NCBI GenBank assembly: GCA_964648365.1
Contig: CAZYLK010000002.1
Location: 12,614-76,613, forward strand
Direction: 5' to 3'
Origin: SURF-32 sp964648365
GTDB lineage: Bacteria; Planctomycetota; Phycisphaerae; UBA1845
Length of the DNA: 64,000 nucleotides
Shown here: one piece after another, positions 36,952 through 45,926 of the stretch
Layout of the letters: every line of letters begins with the position of its first letter
Numbering within the stretch: position 1 is the stretch's first letter
The notes under the pieces: generated by a model
The model's input: the letters and a program-made list of their open reading frames with translations, nothing else
Database searches by the model: none
Told to the model about the DNA's origin: nothing
Position numbers and translations under genes: made by a program

Positions 36952-37853
36952 CGACCGCAACGGTCAGCCGATATCTCGACCTGCCCGCGCTGGCGACTCT
37001 GGCCAATATGCGGTTCACCACGCGTCACCGAATCGAAGGCGCCCGCGCCGGCCGGCACACGTCGCGTCAACATGGAGGCGCCGGCGTCTTTTCCGATTAT
37101 CGCGAATACGTGAACGGTGAGGACTTGCGGCGGCTGGACTGGAAGGTCTATTCACGCACGGGTCGCGCGTATGTGCGTCTGTTCGAGGAGGAGACGGAGC
37201 TTCGCTGCGTCCTCTTTCTGGACGCCAGCGGGTCGATGCGCTTTGCCGGGCCAACGCGCGCGCACGTGTCCAAGCTCGAGTACGTCAAATACCTCGCCAC
37301 CGCGCTGAGCCATGTCATTACACGGGAGACCGATCAGATCGGCCTGGCCGTCGCGGCCGATGGGTTGAAGGAATTCCTTCCGCCCGGCGGCACCGCAACG
37401 CACGTGACGCACCTTCAGGCCGCGATCGAATCGCTGGAAACCGACCCGGTCACACGGCTCAATGACGCCTTGCGCGAGTTGTTTCAGCGGAGCCGTCGGC
37501 GGGGCGTGCTGCTGCTGATGAGCGATTTCCTGGCGGACGATCTGGCCGACGTGTTCGCGGCGGTTCGGCTGTTCCGCCATCGGTTGTGGGACGTCGTGGT
37601 GCTGCACGTCGTCCACCCGGACGAAGAGCGGCTGCCGCGCGGCCTGGCGTACCGGTTCGAGGGGCTGGAGAACGACGGCCACGCGGATTGCACACCGGCC
37701 GACATCGCCGCCGCCTACCAGGAGCGGTTTGAGCGTCATTGTGCGGCCGTGCGGTCAATGTCCCTGGGCGCCGGGTGTGAATACCGGCGTGTCTCGACAG
37801 CCATTCCGTATCTCCAGACGTTGAGCGGGTTCCTGGTCGAACGAACGGGCTGA
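36948..37853 (+). CDS. DUF58 domain protein
   Basis: The 301-residue protein has the DUF58 signature FSDYREYVNGEDLRRLDWK and TGRAYVRLFEEE followed by a VWA-like fold with a MIDAS-type DASGSMRF. No membrane segments are seen. DUF58 proteins are encoded next to moxR in many bacteria and are presumed partners of it. It overlaps moxR by four bases and is two bases from the next gene. Confidence 0.92.
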   Translation: MTTATVSRYLDLPALATLANMRFTTRHRIEGARAGRHTSRQHGGAGVFSDYREYVNGEDLRRLDWKVYSRTGRAYVRLFEEETELRCVLFLDASGSMRFAGPTRAHVSKLEYVKYLATALSHVITRETDQIGLAVAADGLKEFLPPGGTATHVTHLQAAIESLETDPVTRLNDALRELFQRSRRRGVLLLMSDFLADDLADVFAAVRLFRHRLWDVVVLHVVHPDEERLPRGLAYRFEGLENDGHADCTPADIAAAYQERFERHCAAVRSMSLGAGCEYRRVSTAIPYLQTLSGFLVERTG

Positions 37854-37855
37854 CT

Positions 37856-39958
37856 ATGTCGTTGCTGAATCCGTGGGCTGCATTCCTCGGCGCGGCCGCC
37901 ATAGCGCTGCCATTCGTCATCCACTGGCTGACCCGACCGCGACCGGTGCGAATGCCGCTTTCCACGCTGCGGTTCGTTCGGGAGGCGATCCACCAGCGGC
38001 GTGCCCGGCATCGTTTGCGTGATTTCCTCATCCTGGCGCTGCGGGCCCTGGCGATTTTGATACTCGCCGCCGCATTTTCTCGTCCATCAGGGGGGCGGCG
38101 CGCGATGGTCTCGCCCGGCGACGACGCGCCCGCCGTCCGAGTCGTGGTCGTAGACGTCAGCCAGAGCATGAACGCCCGCGCCGACAACGTCACCGCCTTC
38201 GAGCGTGCCCGCGCCACCGCCGCGAAGTACCTGGCCTTCTCACCCGGGGTGCGGGCAGACCTCGTGCTGGCCGGCGCCGTCCCGCGGGCTGTCTTCGACG
38301 TGCCGTCGACAAACTTTGGCGCTCTGCGTGAGGCGCTGGCATCAGCCCGCGTCCGCCCGGAGGGTCTCGATGCCAATGCGGCGCTGGGAAGTGCGGCCGA
38401 ACTGTACATGGCCACGGGAAACGATGGATCGCGCCGGCGGGAGCTGGTCATCATCAGCGATTTCCAGCGCACGAACTGGGCCGGCGCGGACTTCTCCCGC
38501 CTGCCCGAGAACACGTTCATCGAGTTCGAGTCGGTCGCCCCGGCCGCACCCCCCCCCAACATGGCGATCCTCGGCATCCACACGGCCGGTCGCATGCAGC
38601 CGGGCGTCCCCACGCGCGTACAGGTCGAGGTCGCGAACTACTCGGACGCCCCGCGACAGGCCCAGGTCGCCGTCGAAGTGGGACAGAGCGTGCAGCGCAT
38701 CGAAGGACCGTGTCCGCCGATGGGTAAGGTGCTGCTGTCGGCCAACATGGTGCTGCAAGACGCCGGCTGGCCGACGGGGCGGGCACGACTTCTTAACGCG
38801 GGCGACGGTCTGCCCGAGGATGACTCGCGCTGGTTCGCCGTCGAGGTCAGGCCCGCGCCCACCTTCGCGCTGATCACCCGGCAGGACTCGGCGCCGTCGG
38901 TGCTGTCCAGCTATTTCCTCGAACGGAGCCTGGCGCCGTTCAACGGCACAGGCCGCAGTTACGAGCGCGTCGTCCGGCTCGATCCGATGCGTCTGACCCG
39001 GGAGTCGTTGCTGCCGGCCGACATGCTCGTGCTCGATCATCCGGGCAAGCTCAGCGTCGCGGACGCGGAGTTGCTGTCGTCGCTGGTGCGGCGCGGCAAG
39101 CCGATGCTCTATGTGGCCGCGGAACCGGTGGACGCCACGAATCTGGAGCGATTCAGTGAGGCGGCCGCGACCGATCTCCAGCTTCCGGTGCGCTTCCTGC
39201 CGCCGGCGTCGCCGCGCAACCGGCAGGGCCTGATATTGGCCGACTTCCAGACCGACCAATCGCCGTTTCGCGTTTTCGGCGACTCGGCGCGTGCGGCCAT
39301 GGCGCCGATTCGATTCTCCGGAGGACTGGACAGCGCGCCGGTGGAAGACGGGATCGAGAATGAAGTGCTGGCGACGCTCAACGATGACTCCGCCTGGCTG
39401 GTGCGTACGCCGTGTGCCGCGGGCAGCGTCGCGGTGATCAATGCGGACCTGGGCGCTTCGACGCTTGCCACGTCGCCGACGTTCGTTCCGATGATCCACG
39501 AACTGGTCGAGTCCATGCTGGGCGGTGGAGGCGTTCGGGAGCCGGCGCCGTGCGGACGGCGAGTCGCGAGGTTCCTGCCCTCGGATGCGGGTTCCGCGGA
39601 GGCGCTGACGATCGTCTCCGACGACTCGGGCGACACGAACCTCGGCAAGCTGGCGGAGGAGCCGACCGGCGTGCTGTGGGACTGGCCCGAAGCCGGCCCG
39701 CCCGGGATCTATCGGGTGATGCGCGGCGAGGACACGCTGCTCGCGCTGGCAACGTCCGCCGATGCCGCGGAGAGCGATCTGCAAGCGCTGCTTCCCCCCG
39801 AACTCGTAAACCGGCAGGCGGGTGGGAGACAGGCACATTACCGTTCCCTGGATGCAGAGCAGCAGCACCACGACGTCGCCTGGTCCTGGCTGGCCGTCGC
39901 CTGTCTGGGGTGCATGATGCTCGAACTGCTGGTCCATGGCTTGAAGGCGAGGGCCTGA
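37856..39958 (+). CDS. BatA-like membrane protein with VWA domain
   Basis: The 700-residue protein begins with the aerotolerance (BatA) N-terminal pattern: one hydrophobic helix (WAAFLGAAAIALPFVIHWL), RPRPVRMPLSTLRF, then RHRLRDFLILALRALAILILAAAF. A VWA-like domain with VVVDVSQSMNAR (MIDAS DxSxS, about residue 97) follows, then beta-rich extracytoplasmic parts, and a last hydrophobic helix (LAVACLGCMMLELL). A GATase-like insertion near LVLDHPGKLSVAD is possible. Its TGA shares one base with the next ATG. Confidence 0.85.
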   Translation: MSLLNPWAAFLGAAAIALPFVIHWLTRPRPVRMPLSTLRFVREAIHQRRARHRLRDFLILALRALAILILAAAFSRPSGGRRAMVSPGDDAPAVRVVVVDVSQSMNARADNVTAFERARATAAKYLAFSPGVRADLVLAGAVPRAVFDVPSTNFGALREALASARVRPEGLDANAALGSAAELYMATGNDGSRRRELVIISDFQRTNWAGADFSRLPENTFIEFESVAPAAPPPNMAILGIHTAGRMQPGVPTRVQVEVANYSDAPRQAQVAVEVGQSVQRIEGPCPPMGKVLLSANMVLQDAGWPTGRARLLNAGDGLPEDDSRWFAVEVRPAPTFALITRQDSAPSVLSSYFLERSLAPFNGTGRSYERVVRLDPMRLTRESLLPADMLVLDHPGKLSVADAELLSSLVRRGKPMLYVAAEPVDATNLERFSEAAATDLQLPVRFLPPASPRNRQGLILADFQTDQSPFRVFGDSARAAMAPIRFSGGLDSAPVEDGIENEVLATLNDDSAWLVRTPCAAGSVAVINADLGASTLATSPTFVPMIHELVESMLGGGGVREPAPCGRRVARFLPSDAGSAEALTIVSDDSGDTNLGKLAEEPTGVLWDWPEAGPPGIYRVMRGEDTLLALATSADAAESDLQALLPPELVNRQAGGRQAHYRSLDAEQQHHDVAWSWLAVACLGCMMLELLVHGLKARA

Positions 39959-42216
39959 TGGGTTCGCTGCGCACGCTCCATCTCGAACCGCTCATTCCCA
40001 CCTCCCTGTGGGTTGCGCTGGCCGTCGCGGCGGGCGTCATGCTCTGCTGGTACGGGTTGCGGCGGCCCGGGCTTATGACCCGGTCGCGCTGGGCCGCCAT
40101 CGTAGCGCTCATGGCAGCGGGCGTGGCCGCGGTGCTGGCGGTTCTGCTGAACCCGGTATGGGTCGAGGCGCTTCCCCCCCCCGAGGGCAAGCCGCTCCTG
40201 ACGGTTCTCGTGGACAAGTCGGCCAGCATGGCCGCGCCGACGGCCGAGGGTGACGGGACACGATTCGCCGCGGCCTGCGAGATCGCGACCGACATCGCGG
40301 GTTCCGCCGGGCAGCGCTTTGAAATGCGCGTCCAGACCTTCGACGACGGCATGGCGCCGACGCCGGTGGATTCCTGGGACGGGATGGAACCCGACGGCGA
40401 GCGAACCGACCTGGCGTCCGCGATCTGGTCGAGCGTGTCGCTGGACCGGCCGGCGGGACAGGCCGTAGTGCTCGTCAGTGACGGGATCGACAACGCCGAG
40501 GGCGGCGCGGCGCGTCTGCACGAGGCCGTCACGCTGGCGAAGGCAATGTCGACGCCGATCTACACGCACACGCTCGGCGGCGACGCGGACGTGCGCGATG
40601 CGTCGGTGGCGCTCCCGTCGCCGCAGGAACTGACGTTCGTGAACGAGACGCTGCACGTTTCCGCGTGGGTCAGTCAACGCGGCATGGCCGGTCGCCGGGC
40701 AGCGGTGCGGCTTCTGGAACAAGGGCAGGCGGTCGCATCCGAGTCCATCGTCCTCGCAGACCGACCGAACGAGGTGCGGTTCCCGATCAAGCGGACCGAG
40801 CCGGGGCTATATCGCTACGAAGTCAGCGTCGATCCGTTTCCCGAGGAAGTGACACGCCTGAACAACGCGCACCCCTTCGTGCTCCGCGTGGTGGATGAGC
40901 CTATCCGCATCCTGCTGCTGGAAGGCAAGCCCTACTGGGATCTGAAGTTTCTGCTGCGCACGCTGGCGTCGGACCCGGCCGTGGAACTCGAGAGCATCGT
41001 GCAACTGACGGAGGAGCGCATGATGCGGCGCACGCTTTCCCGCGCGACCGATGGCGACGGCGACCAGCGTAAGGAAGCGTGGTCCGTCGTCCGTCGTGAC
41101 GCCGGACTGCTGGAGCGCATGGACAGGATTCGCGACTATCAGATCATCATGCTGGGCCGGGAATCTGACGGGTTTCTGACGGACGACGCGATGATGAACC
41201 TGCGCGACTGGGTGGCGCAGGAAGGTGGATCGCTGGTCTGCTATCGCGGCGCTCCTGTATCGCGCGTGCGGGAGGAACTGGGGCGGATGCTGCCGGTGCG
41301 CTGGACGGAAGGCGCCGAGACGCGCTTCCGCATGTCGCTGACGGACCGGGGTCAGGATCTGGGCTGGCTCGCGTCACCGGACGGCTCCGGGGGGGGGCAG
41401 GTATTCTCGCAACTGCCGTCGCTCGCGACGACGTCGGAGACGGGTACACCGCGCCCGCTGGCGGTCGTGCTGGCAATCTCGGCGGCGACGGCTGCAGCCG
41501 GCGGGACGCCGGTGGTCAGCTTTCAGAGCTACGGCTCGGGACGGGTGGTTGCCATCGAGGGCGCGGGCATGTGGCGATGGGCGTTCCTGCCGCCCGACTA
41601 TCAATCGCTTGACGAAGTCTATCCGCGGCTGTGGCACAGCCTGCTGCGCTGGCTGGTGTCCGGCGTGGGCTTGATGCCGGGGCAGCCGGCGGCGCTGCGA
41701 CCCGACAAGGCTGCGTTCGACACGCAGGAGAACGTCAGTGCCACGCTCCTGCTGCGTGAGGATGAACCCGGCGGCGTCATACCGGGCGTCGAGCTGGAGT
41801 CCAACGGTCAGGCGCCTGTCACGTTCGCGCCCGTTCCGATGGGCGATGAACCGGGCGGATTCCGCGTCATCTTCGGCCGCCTGCCCGAAGGCCATTATCG
41901 AGCCCGCGTGGCCGGCATGAGTGACGAGCAGATCGGCGCGTCGGCCGTCTTCGACGTGCGCGGGTACATCGACGAACAGTTGGACCTCAAGGCCCGACCT
42001 GCGCTGATGGCGCGAATCGCGCACGACAGCGGCGGCGACGTGCTGACGGGCAAGCAGACCACTGAGATCACCGCGCGCTTCGACGAGCACCAGAACCGGA
42101 GCCGCCCCCAACACGTCAGTCGCAGCCTGGCGTGGGATCGATGGTGGCTCATGCTCAGCGTGTTTGCGGTGTGGACAATTTCGTGGGTCGTACGGCGGAC
42201 GGGAGGCTTGACGTGA
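39958..42216 (+). CDS. Membrane-anchored VWA and GATase-like protein
   Basis: The 752-residue protein has two N-terminal hydrophobic helices (LWVALAVAAGVMLCWYGL and AAIVALMAAGVAAVLAVLL), a VWA domain with TVLVDKSASMAAP (about residues 82-94), a Rossmann-like region (ILLLEGKPYWDLKFLL, IIMLGRESDGFL) like the class I glutamine amidotransferase-like domain seen in related planctomycete proteins, and a C-terminal helix (WWLMLSVFAVWTISWVV). ATG 39958 overlaps the stop of the BatA-like gene (TGATG); a longer frame upstream is ignored since it runs inside that gene. Confidence 0.85.
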   Translation: MGSLRTLHLEPLIPTSLWVALAVAAGVMLCWYGLRRPGLMTRSRWAAIVALMAAGVAAVLAVLLNPVWVEALPPPEGKPLLTVLVDKSASMAAPTAEGDGTRFAAACEIATDIAGSAGQRFEMRVQTFDDGMAPTPVDSWDGMEPDGERTDLASAIWSSVSLDRPAGQAVVLVSDGIDNAEGGAARLHEAVTLAKAMSTPIYTHTLGGDADVRDASVALPSPQELTFVNETLHVSAWVSQRGMAGRRAAVRLLEQGQAVASESIVLADRPNEVRFPIKRTEPGLYRYEVSVDPFPEEVTRLNNAHPFVLRVVDEPIRILLLEGKPYWDLKFLLRTLASDPAVELESIVQLTEERMMRRTLSRATDGDGDQRKEAWSVVRRDAGLLERMDRIRDYQIIMLGRESDGFLTDDAMMNLRDWVAQEGGSLVCYRGAPVSRVREELGRMLPVRWTEGAETRFRMSLTDRGQDLGWLASPDGSGGGQVFSQLPSLATTSETGTPRPLAVVLAISAATAAAGGTPVVSFQSYGSGRVVAIEGAGMWRWAFLPPDYQSLDEVYPRLWHSLLRWLVSGVGLMPGQPAALRPDKAAFDTQENVSATLLLREDEPGGVIPGVELESNGQAPVTFAPVPMGDEPGGFRVIFGRLPEGHYRARVAGMSDEQIGASAVFDVRGYIDEQLDLKARPALMARIAHDSGGDVLTGKQTTEITARFDEHQNRSRPQHVSRSLAWDRWWLMLSVFAVWTISWVVRRTGGLT

Positions 42217-45002
42217 GCATGGCGCCGACCACCAACAAACAACGCCCCGCGGACCTGGACGGCATCACCAGCGCGATGGCCGCCCGCCTCACGATGGTCA
42301 CGCTGCTGGGCGGACTTGCCAGCGGCGCGGGGCTGATGCTGATCGTGTTCCTGACGGCCGTGTGGCTGGACCTGATGGTTGATCTTGCCGAGTGGCTGCG
42401 CGTCGCGGCCGTCATTGTCAGCATCCTGGCATTACCCACGGTGCTCATCGTCGTCGCGGCCAGGTTGAGCCGCGGGCGGCGCCCGTTGGCCATTGCGCGA
42501 CGGTTGGATGCGGCGGGCGGCGCGGCCGGGATCATCCTCAGTGGGGCGGACCTGCACTATGACACCGTCGTGGTCGGCGACGTTTCGCGGAGCCTGGCGC
42601 GCATGGCAGTCGCGGCATCGGCACAACGAGCGGCCGAAGTCCCCGCCGGCGTCGCCGTTCCGATGCGCCCGGCCGTCCTGCCGGTCACCGCACTCCTCGG
42701 CCTCGGAATCGGGATAGCGCTCGCCGCGTCCATCCTGCCGCGTCTGGCGAGCACGGAGTGGCTGCGCTTTGTCGATCCGTACGGCGACCATCCGCCCTAC
42801 TCGAGTCTCGTATTTGATGTGTCGCCGCAGGATACCTCGGTCGTGTACGGCGACTCGCTCGACATCGTGGTCGAGCCGAGCGGCGCACCCGTGGAGCACC
42901 TGGACCTGGTGCTCGAGTCGAACGCGGGCGCCGACGTCGAGTCGCTGCCGATGTTCCCCCGTGCCGACGGCGCCTGGACCACGACGATCGTGAACGTGGT
43001 GAGGCCGACACGCTACTTCGTTCGCACGGGCGGGGCACGCAGCCACAAGTACGATATTGAACTGATCACCGTCCCGCTGATCGAGCAGGTGCGCTGTCGC
43101 GTGACCCCACCGTCTTATACGCGGCTGAGACCCTTCGAAAGCGAAGTCCCGGCCGGCGGCATCATCGGGCTCGCCGGCACTCGGGTCGACCTCTTCGCCC
43201 GCAGCAATCGGCCGCTGTCCGGCGGGGAGCTTCACCTCCGCGCCGGCGCCGGCGTGGAATCGCAGAAGCTGACACCGACCGATGAGCCCGACCTGGTCAC
43301 CGGCAGCTTCGACATCTCAACGGATGCAAGTTTGGAACTCCTCGTGACTGACCGGGAAGGTCAACGTTCCCGAGATGTTTTCAAGACGCGCGTGCAGATG
43401 ACGATCGATCAGCGACCGTTCATTCGCATCGTCGAGCCACCCGAAACGTCGTTCGCCACGCCGGACACGCTCGTTCCGGTCGCGGTGTCCGCCGAGGACG
43501 ACTACGGCGTGAGTCGGATCGAACTGTATCGCAGCCTCAACGGCTCGCGCGGCCTGCCGCTGCAGATGGAGACGCCGTCGCCCCCCACCGCTCGATGCAC
43601 CCCCATGACGGCGTTGCCGCTGGCTCGATATGGCCTGTCGCCGGGCGACGTGATCAAGCTCTACGCCCGCGTGGAAGACAACGACCCTGCCGGCGCGAAA
43701 GGCTCCGAGAGCGCGATCGTCAGCATCAACATCATCTCCGTCGAGGACTATCAGCGCTTGATGCTGACCCGGCAGGGCATGGACGTGCTTCAATCGAAGT
43801 ACGCCGAGGCTCGTCGTCGGGTCGAAGCACTGGCCGAAGAACTCGACAAACTCCTGCAGCAGGCGGAAATCGCCACGGAGGAGGAGTTGACGCAGCTTCA
43901 GCAGCGCATCGCCGAACTCGCGGAGAAAATGCGGGAGGAAGCGCAAGCGATTCGCGACAGCGCCGACGTTCCCCTGCCCTTCGACCTTGACCGGGCACTC
44001 AACGATCAGCTCAGCAAGCTGGCCGAGGCCGTCAGCGCCGGAGCGGCAGACCTCGCGCCGGCAGCATCCAACCCAGCCGCCGGCAAGGACGACATGCGCA
44101 AGGCCATGCAGGCTGCACGAGATCGGCTGGCAGAGAGCCGGCAGCAATTCCAGGAAGGCGCCACCGAGCCGCTTGAACTGCTGGCGAAGATGTACCCGCT
44201 CATGGAAGACCAGGCCCGCTTCGTCGAGATCTACCAGCGGCAGGCCAGTCTGGCTGAGCGCCTCGCGGATCTGAATGGACGTGATGGCGAGGACGATCCC
44301 GCGTTGAAACGTCGCATGCGCGATCTCGAGGACGAACAGACACAGGTCCGCCGTGAGCTCGACCTGCTGTTGACGGACATCGTGAACCACGCCAAGGCGC
44401 TGCCCGACGACGAACGCACGCTGGCGCTGAAACAGACCGCACTCGAATTCGCCCAGGCCGTCCGGGCCAGCGAGGCCGATCCTCAGATGGGGCGTGCCAT
44501 CGACGGGCTGGCCGAGTTCCTGGGAACAAGCGCGGCGGACGGAGCGGCAGATGCCGCCGAAACACTGGCCCGATTCCTGTCTCGCTGCCAGATGGGTAAC
44601 GAGGCGAACCAGTGCATCCCGAAGTTTCAGCCGAAGCTTGCCGGCAGCATCCAAGCCACCGCGGAGCAGTTGCTGGCCGCGGCCGGGATGCAGCAGGGGA
44701 ACGGCGGGATCGGCGCAGGAGGCGGGTACAGCGCCCGTCGTTCGACGCTTCAGAACGTCGGTCTCTACGGCAACCTGCCGACGCTCGCCGGAGCCACCGG
44801 CAGCGGCCATCGCCGCGACGGGCTGACGGGCGTGATGGGCGGGCAGGACGGCGGACCCGGGCACACTCCGAACGTCACGGTCATTGAGGCGCTTCGCGAA
44901 CTGAGCGCGACGGGATCCAGCGACGTGGCCGTGCCCGAGGCCTATCGGCGCCGAGTCGGTGAGTACTTCCGCAGAATAGCGGACGAACTGGGAGACGAGT
45001 GA
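42213..45002 (+). CDS. DUF4175-like membrane protein with long helical region
   Basis: The 929-residue protein has two or three N-terminal hydrophobic helices (VTLLGGLASGAGLMLIVFLTAVWL, VAAVIVSILALPTVLIVVAA in broken form, and LLGLGIGIALAASIL), beta-rich repeats including DDYGVSRIELYRS, then some 300 residues of coiled coil (RQGMDVLQSKYAEARRRVEAL). It ends with a Gly-rich linker and a short helix. This resembles DUF4175-type proteins that sit in MoxR operons. GTG 42213 is chosen because GGGAGG stands six bases upstream; ATG 42219 is close. It overlaps the previous gene by four bases. Confidence 0.82.
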   Translation: MSMAPTTNKQRPADLDGITSAMAARLTMVTLLGGLASGAGLMLIVFLTAVWLDLMVDLAEWLRVAAVIVSILALPTVLIVVAARLSRGRRPLAIARRLDAAGGAAGIILSGADLHYDTVVVGDVSRSLARMAVAASAQRAAEVPAGVAVPMRPAVLPVTALLGLGIGIALAASILPRLASTEWLRFVDPYGDHPPYSSLVFDVSPQDTSVVYGDSLDIVVEPSGAPVEHLDLVLESNAGADVESLPMFPRADGAWTTTIVNVVRPTRYFVRTGGARSHKYDIELITVPLIEQVRCRVTPPSYTRLRPFESEVPAGGIIGLAGTRVDLFARSNRPLSGGELHLRAGAGVESQKLTPTDEPDLVTGSFDISTDASLELLVTDREGQRSRDVFKTRVQMTIDQRPFIRIVEPPETSFATPDTLVPVAVSAEDDYGVSRIELYRSLNGSRGLPLQMETPSPPTARCTPMTALPLARYGLSPGDVIKLYARVEDNDPAGAKGSESAIVSINIISVEDYQRLMLTRQGMDVLQSKYAEARRRVEALAEELDKLLQQAEIATEEELTQLQQRIAELAEKMREEAQAIRDSADVPLPFDLDRALNDQLSKLAEAVSAGAADLAPAASNPAAGKDDMRKAMQAARDRLAESRQQFQEGATEPLELLAKMYPLMEDQARFVEIYQRQASLAERLADLNGRDGEDDPALKRRMRDLEDEQTQVRRELDLLLTDIVNHAKALPDDERTLALKQTALEFAQAVRASEADPQMGRAIDGLAEFLGTSAADGAADAAETLARFLSRCQMGNEANQCIPKFQPKLAGSIQATAEQLLAAAGMQQGNGGIGAGGGYSARRSTLQNVGLYGNLPTLAGATGSGHRRDGLTGVMGGQDGGPGHTPNVTVIEALRELSATGSSDVAVPEAYRRRVGEYFRRIADELGDE

Positions 45003-45865
45003 TGGTCAGCAGTAGACCCCAACGGTGCGAACGCTTGGGAATGTCGAATGGCGAATGTCGAATGTCGAATGCAGAGTCCGCGACGCTCGCCTCGATCGCA
45101 TGCGGTGTGCAACCTAGGCGCAGACGCATGGTCGCGATGGCCACCCTCGTGCTCGCCGTCCACGTGGCCGGGGGCGGCGGTAACGCCGGAGCGACCGACG
45201 GCTCGACGTCCGGCGCTTCCGACAACAAGCCGCTCGACGTCGGTTTGATGGTTCCGGAGCCACAGGACGTGGGCGGCGAACCGGACGGCATCGTTCAGGT
45301 CGCGAACCTGATCTACGCCGGCACCAAGAGCAGCCAGTGCTTTTCAGATCACTTTCTCTCTCGGGCGGAAAGCGAGTCATCGATCTCGACCAGCCGGCGA
45401 TTTCACGCCGTCAAGCTGTCGTCGCCGGAACTGTTCGAGTTCCCGATGGTCATCATGACCGGAGAGGGCACGTTCCGCCTGCTGGAATCGGAGCGGGCGA
45501 ACCTGCGCCGATACGTCGAGCGCGGCGGGTTCCTGCTGGCGTCGGCCGGCTGCTCGTCGGCGGAGTGGGACCGGTCGTTCCGTTCCGAGATGGCGACCAT
45601 CTTCGACGGCGCCGTGCTCGCTGAGATCGACCTCTCGCACCCGATCTTCGACACCGTCTACCAGATCAGCCAGTTGGAGGCGAAGCACGGCGAGCCGAAA
45701 CCGCTGGAGGGAATCTCGCTTACGGGCAGGCTCGGCGTGCTCTACTCGCAGGACGGTCTCAACGATACGTCGCACGCTCAGGGCTGCTGCTGCTGCGGCG
45801 GCAACGAACTCACGAACGCGGAAGAGATTAACGTGAACGTCCTCGCGTATGCCCTGATCTACTGA
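45002..45865 (+). CDS. DUF4159 domain protein, secreted
   Basis: The product (287 residues from ATG 45002) carries DUF4159: VQVANLIYAGTKSSQC, FPMVIMTGEGTFRLLESERANLRRYV split by a variable stretch, and GGFLLASAGCSS. DUF4159 folds like a GATase1 and is a usual member of MoxR-DUF58 operons. ATG 45002 overlaps the previous stop (TGATG), but the first 35 codons cross a GAATGTC tandem repeat and look non-native. GTG 45107, giving QPRRRRMVAMATLVLAVHVAG as a signal peptide, may be the real start. A CCCC cluster near the C-terminus (GCCCCGGNE) is unusual. Confidence 0.82.
   Translation: MVSSRPQRCERLGMSNGECRMSNAESATLASIACGVQPRRRRMVAMATLVLAVHVAGGGGNAGATDGSTSGASDNKPLDVGLMVPEPQDVGGEPDGIVQVANLIYAGTKSSQCFSDHFLSRAESESSISTSRRFHAVKLSSPELFEFPMVIMTGEGTFRLLESERANLRRYVERGGFLLASAGCSSAEWDRSFRSEMATIFDGAVLAEIDLSHPIFDTVYQISQLEAKHGEPKPLEGISLTGRLGVLYSQDGLNDTSHAQGCCCCGGNELTNAEEINVNVLAYALIY
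45039..45071. repeat. GAATGTC heptamer tandem repeat
   Basis: GAATGTC is repeated four times with one substitution (GAATGGC), plus a final GAATG. It lies at the very 5' end of the DUF4159 gene and shifts frame each unit, so it is probably a late insertion of a dispersed microrepeat. Confidence 0.8.
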
Positions 45866-45926
45866 ACTGCAAGGACTCAGCACGACAAGCGTGGTGCAGC
45901 GCCGCGGATCGAATACGGAGCGGGCC

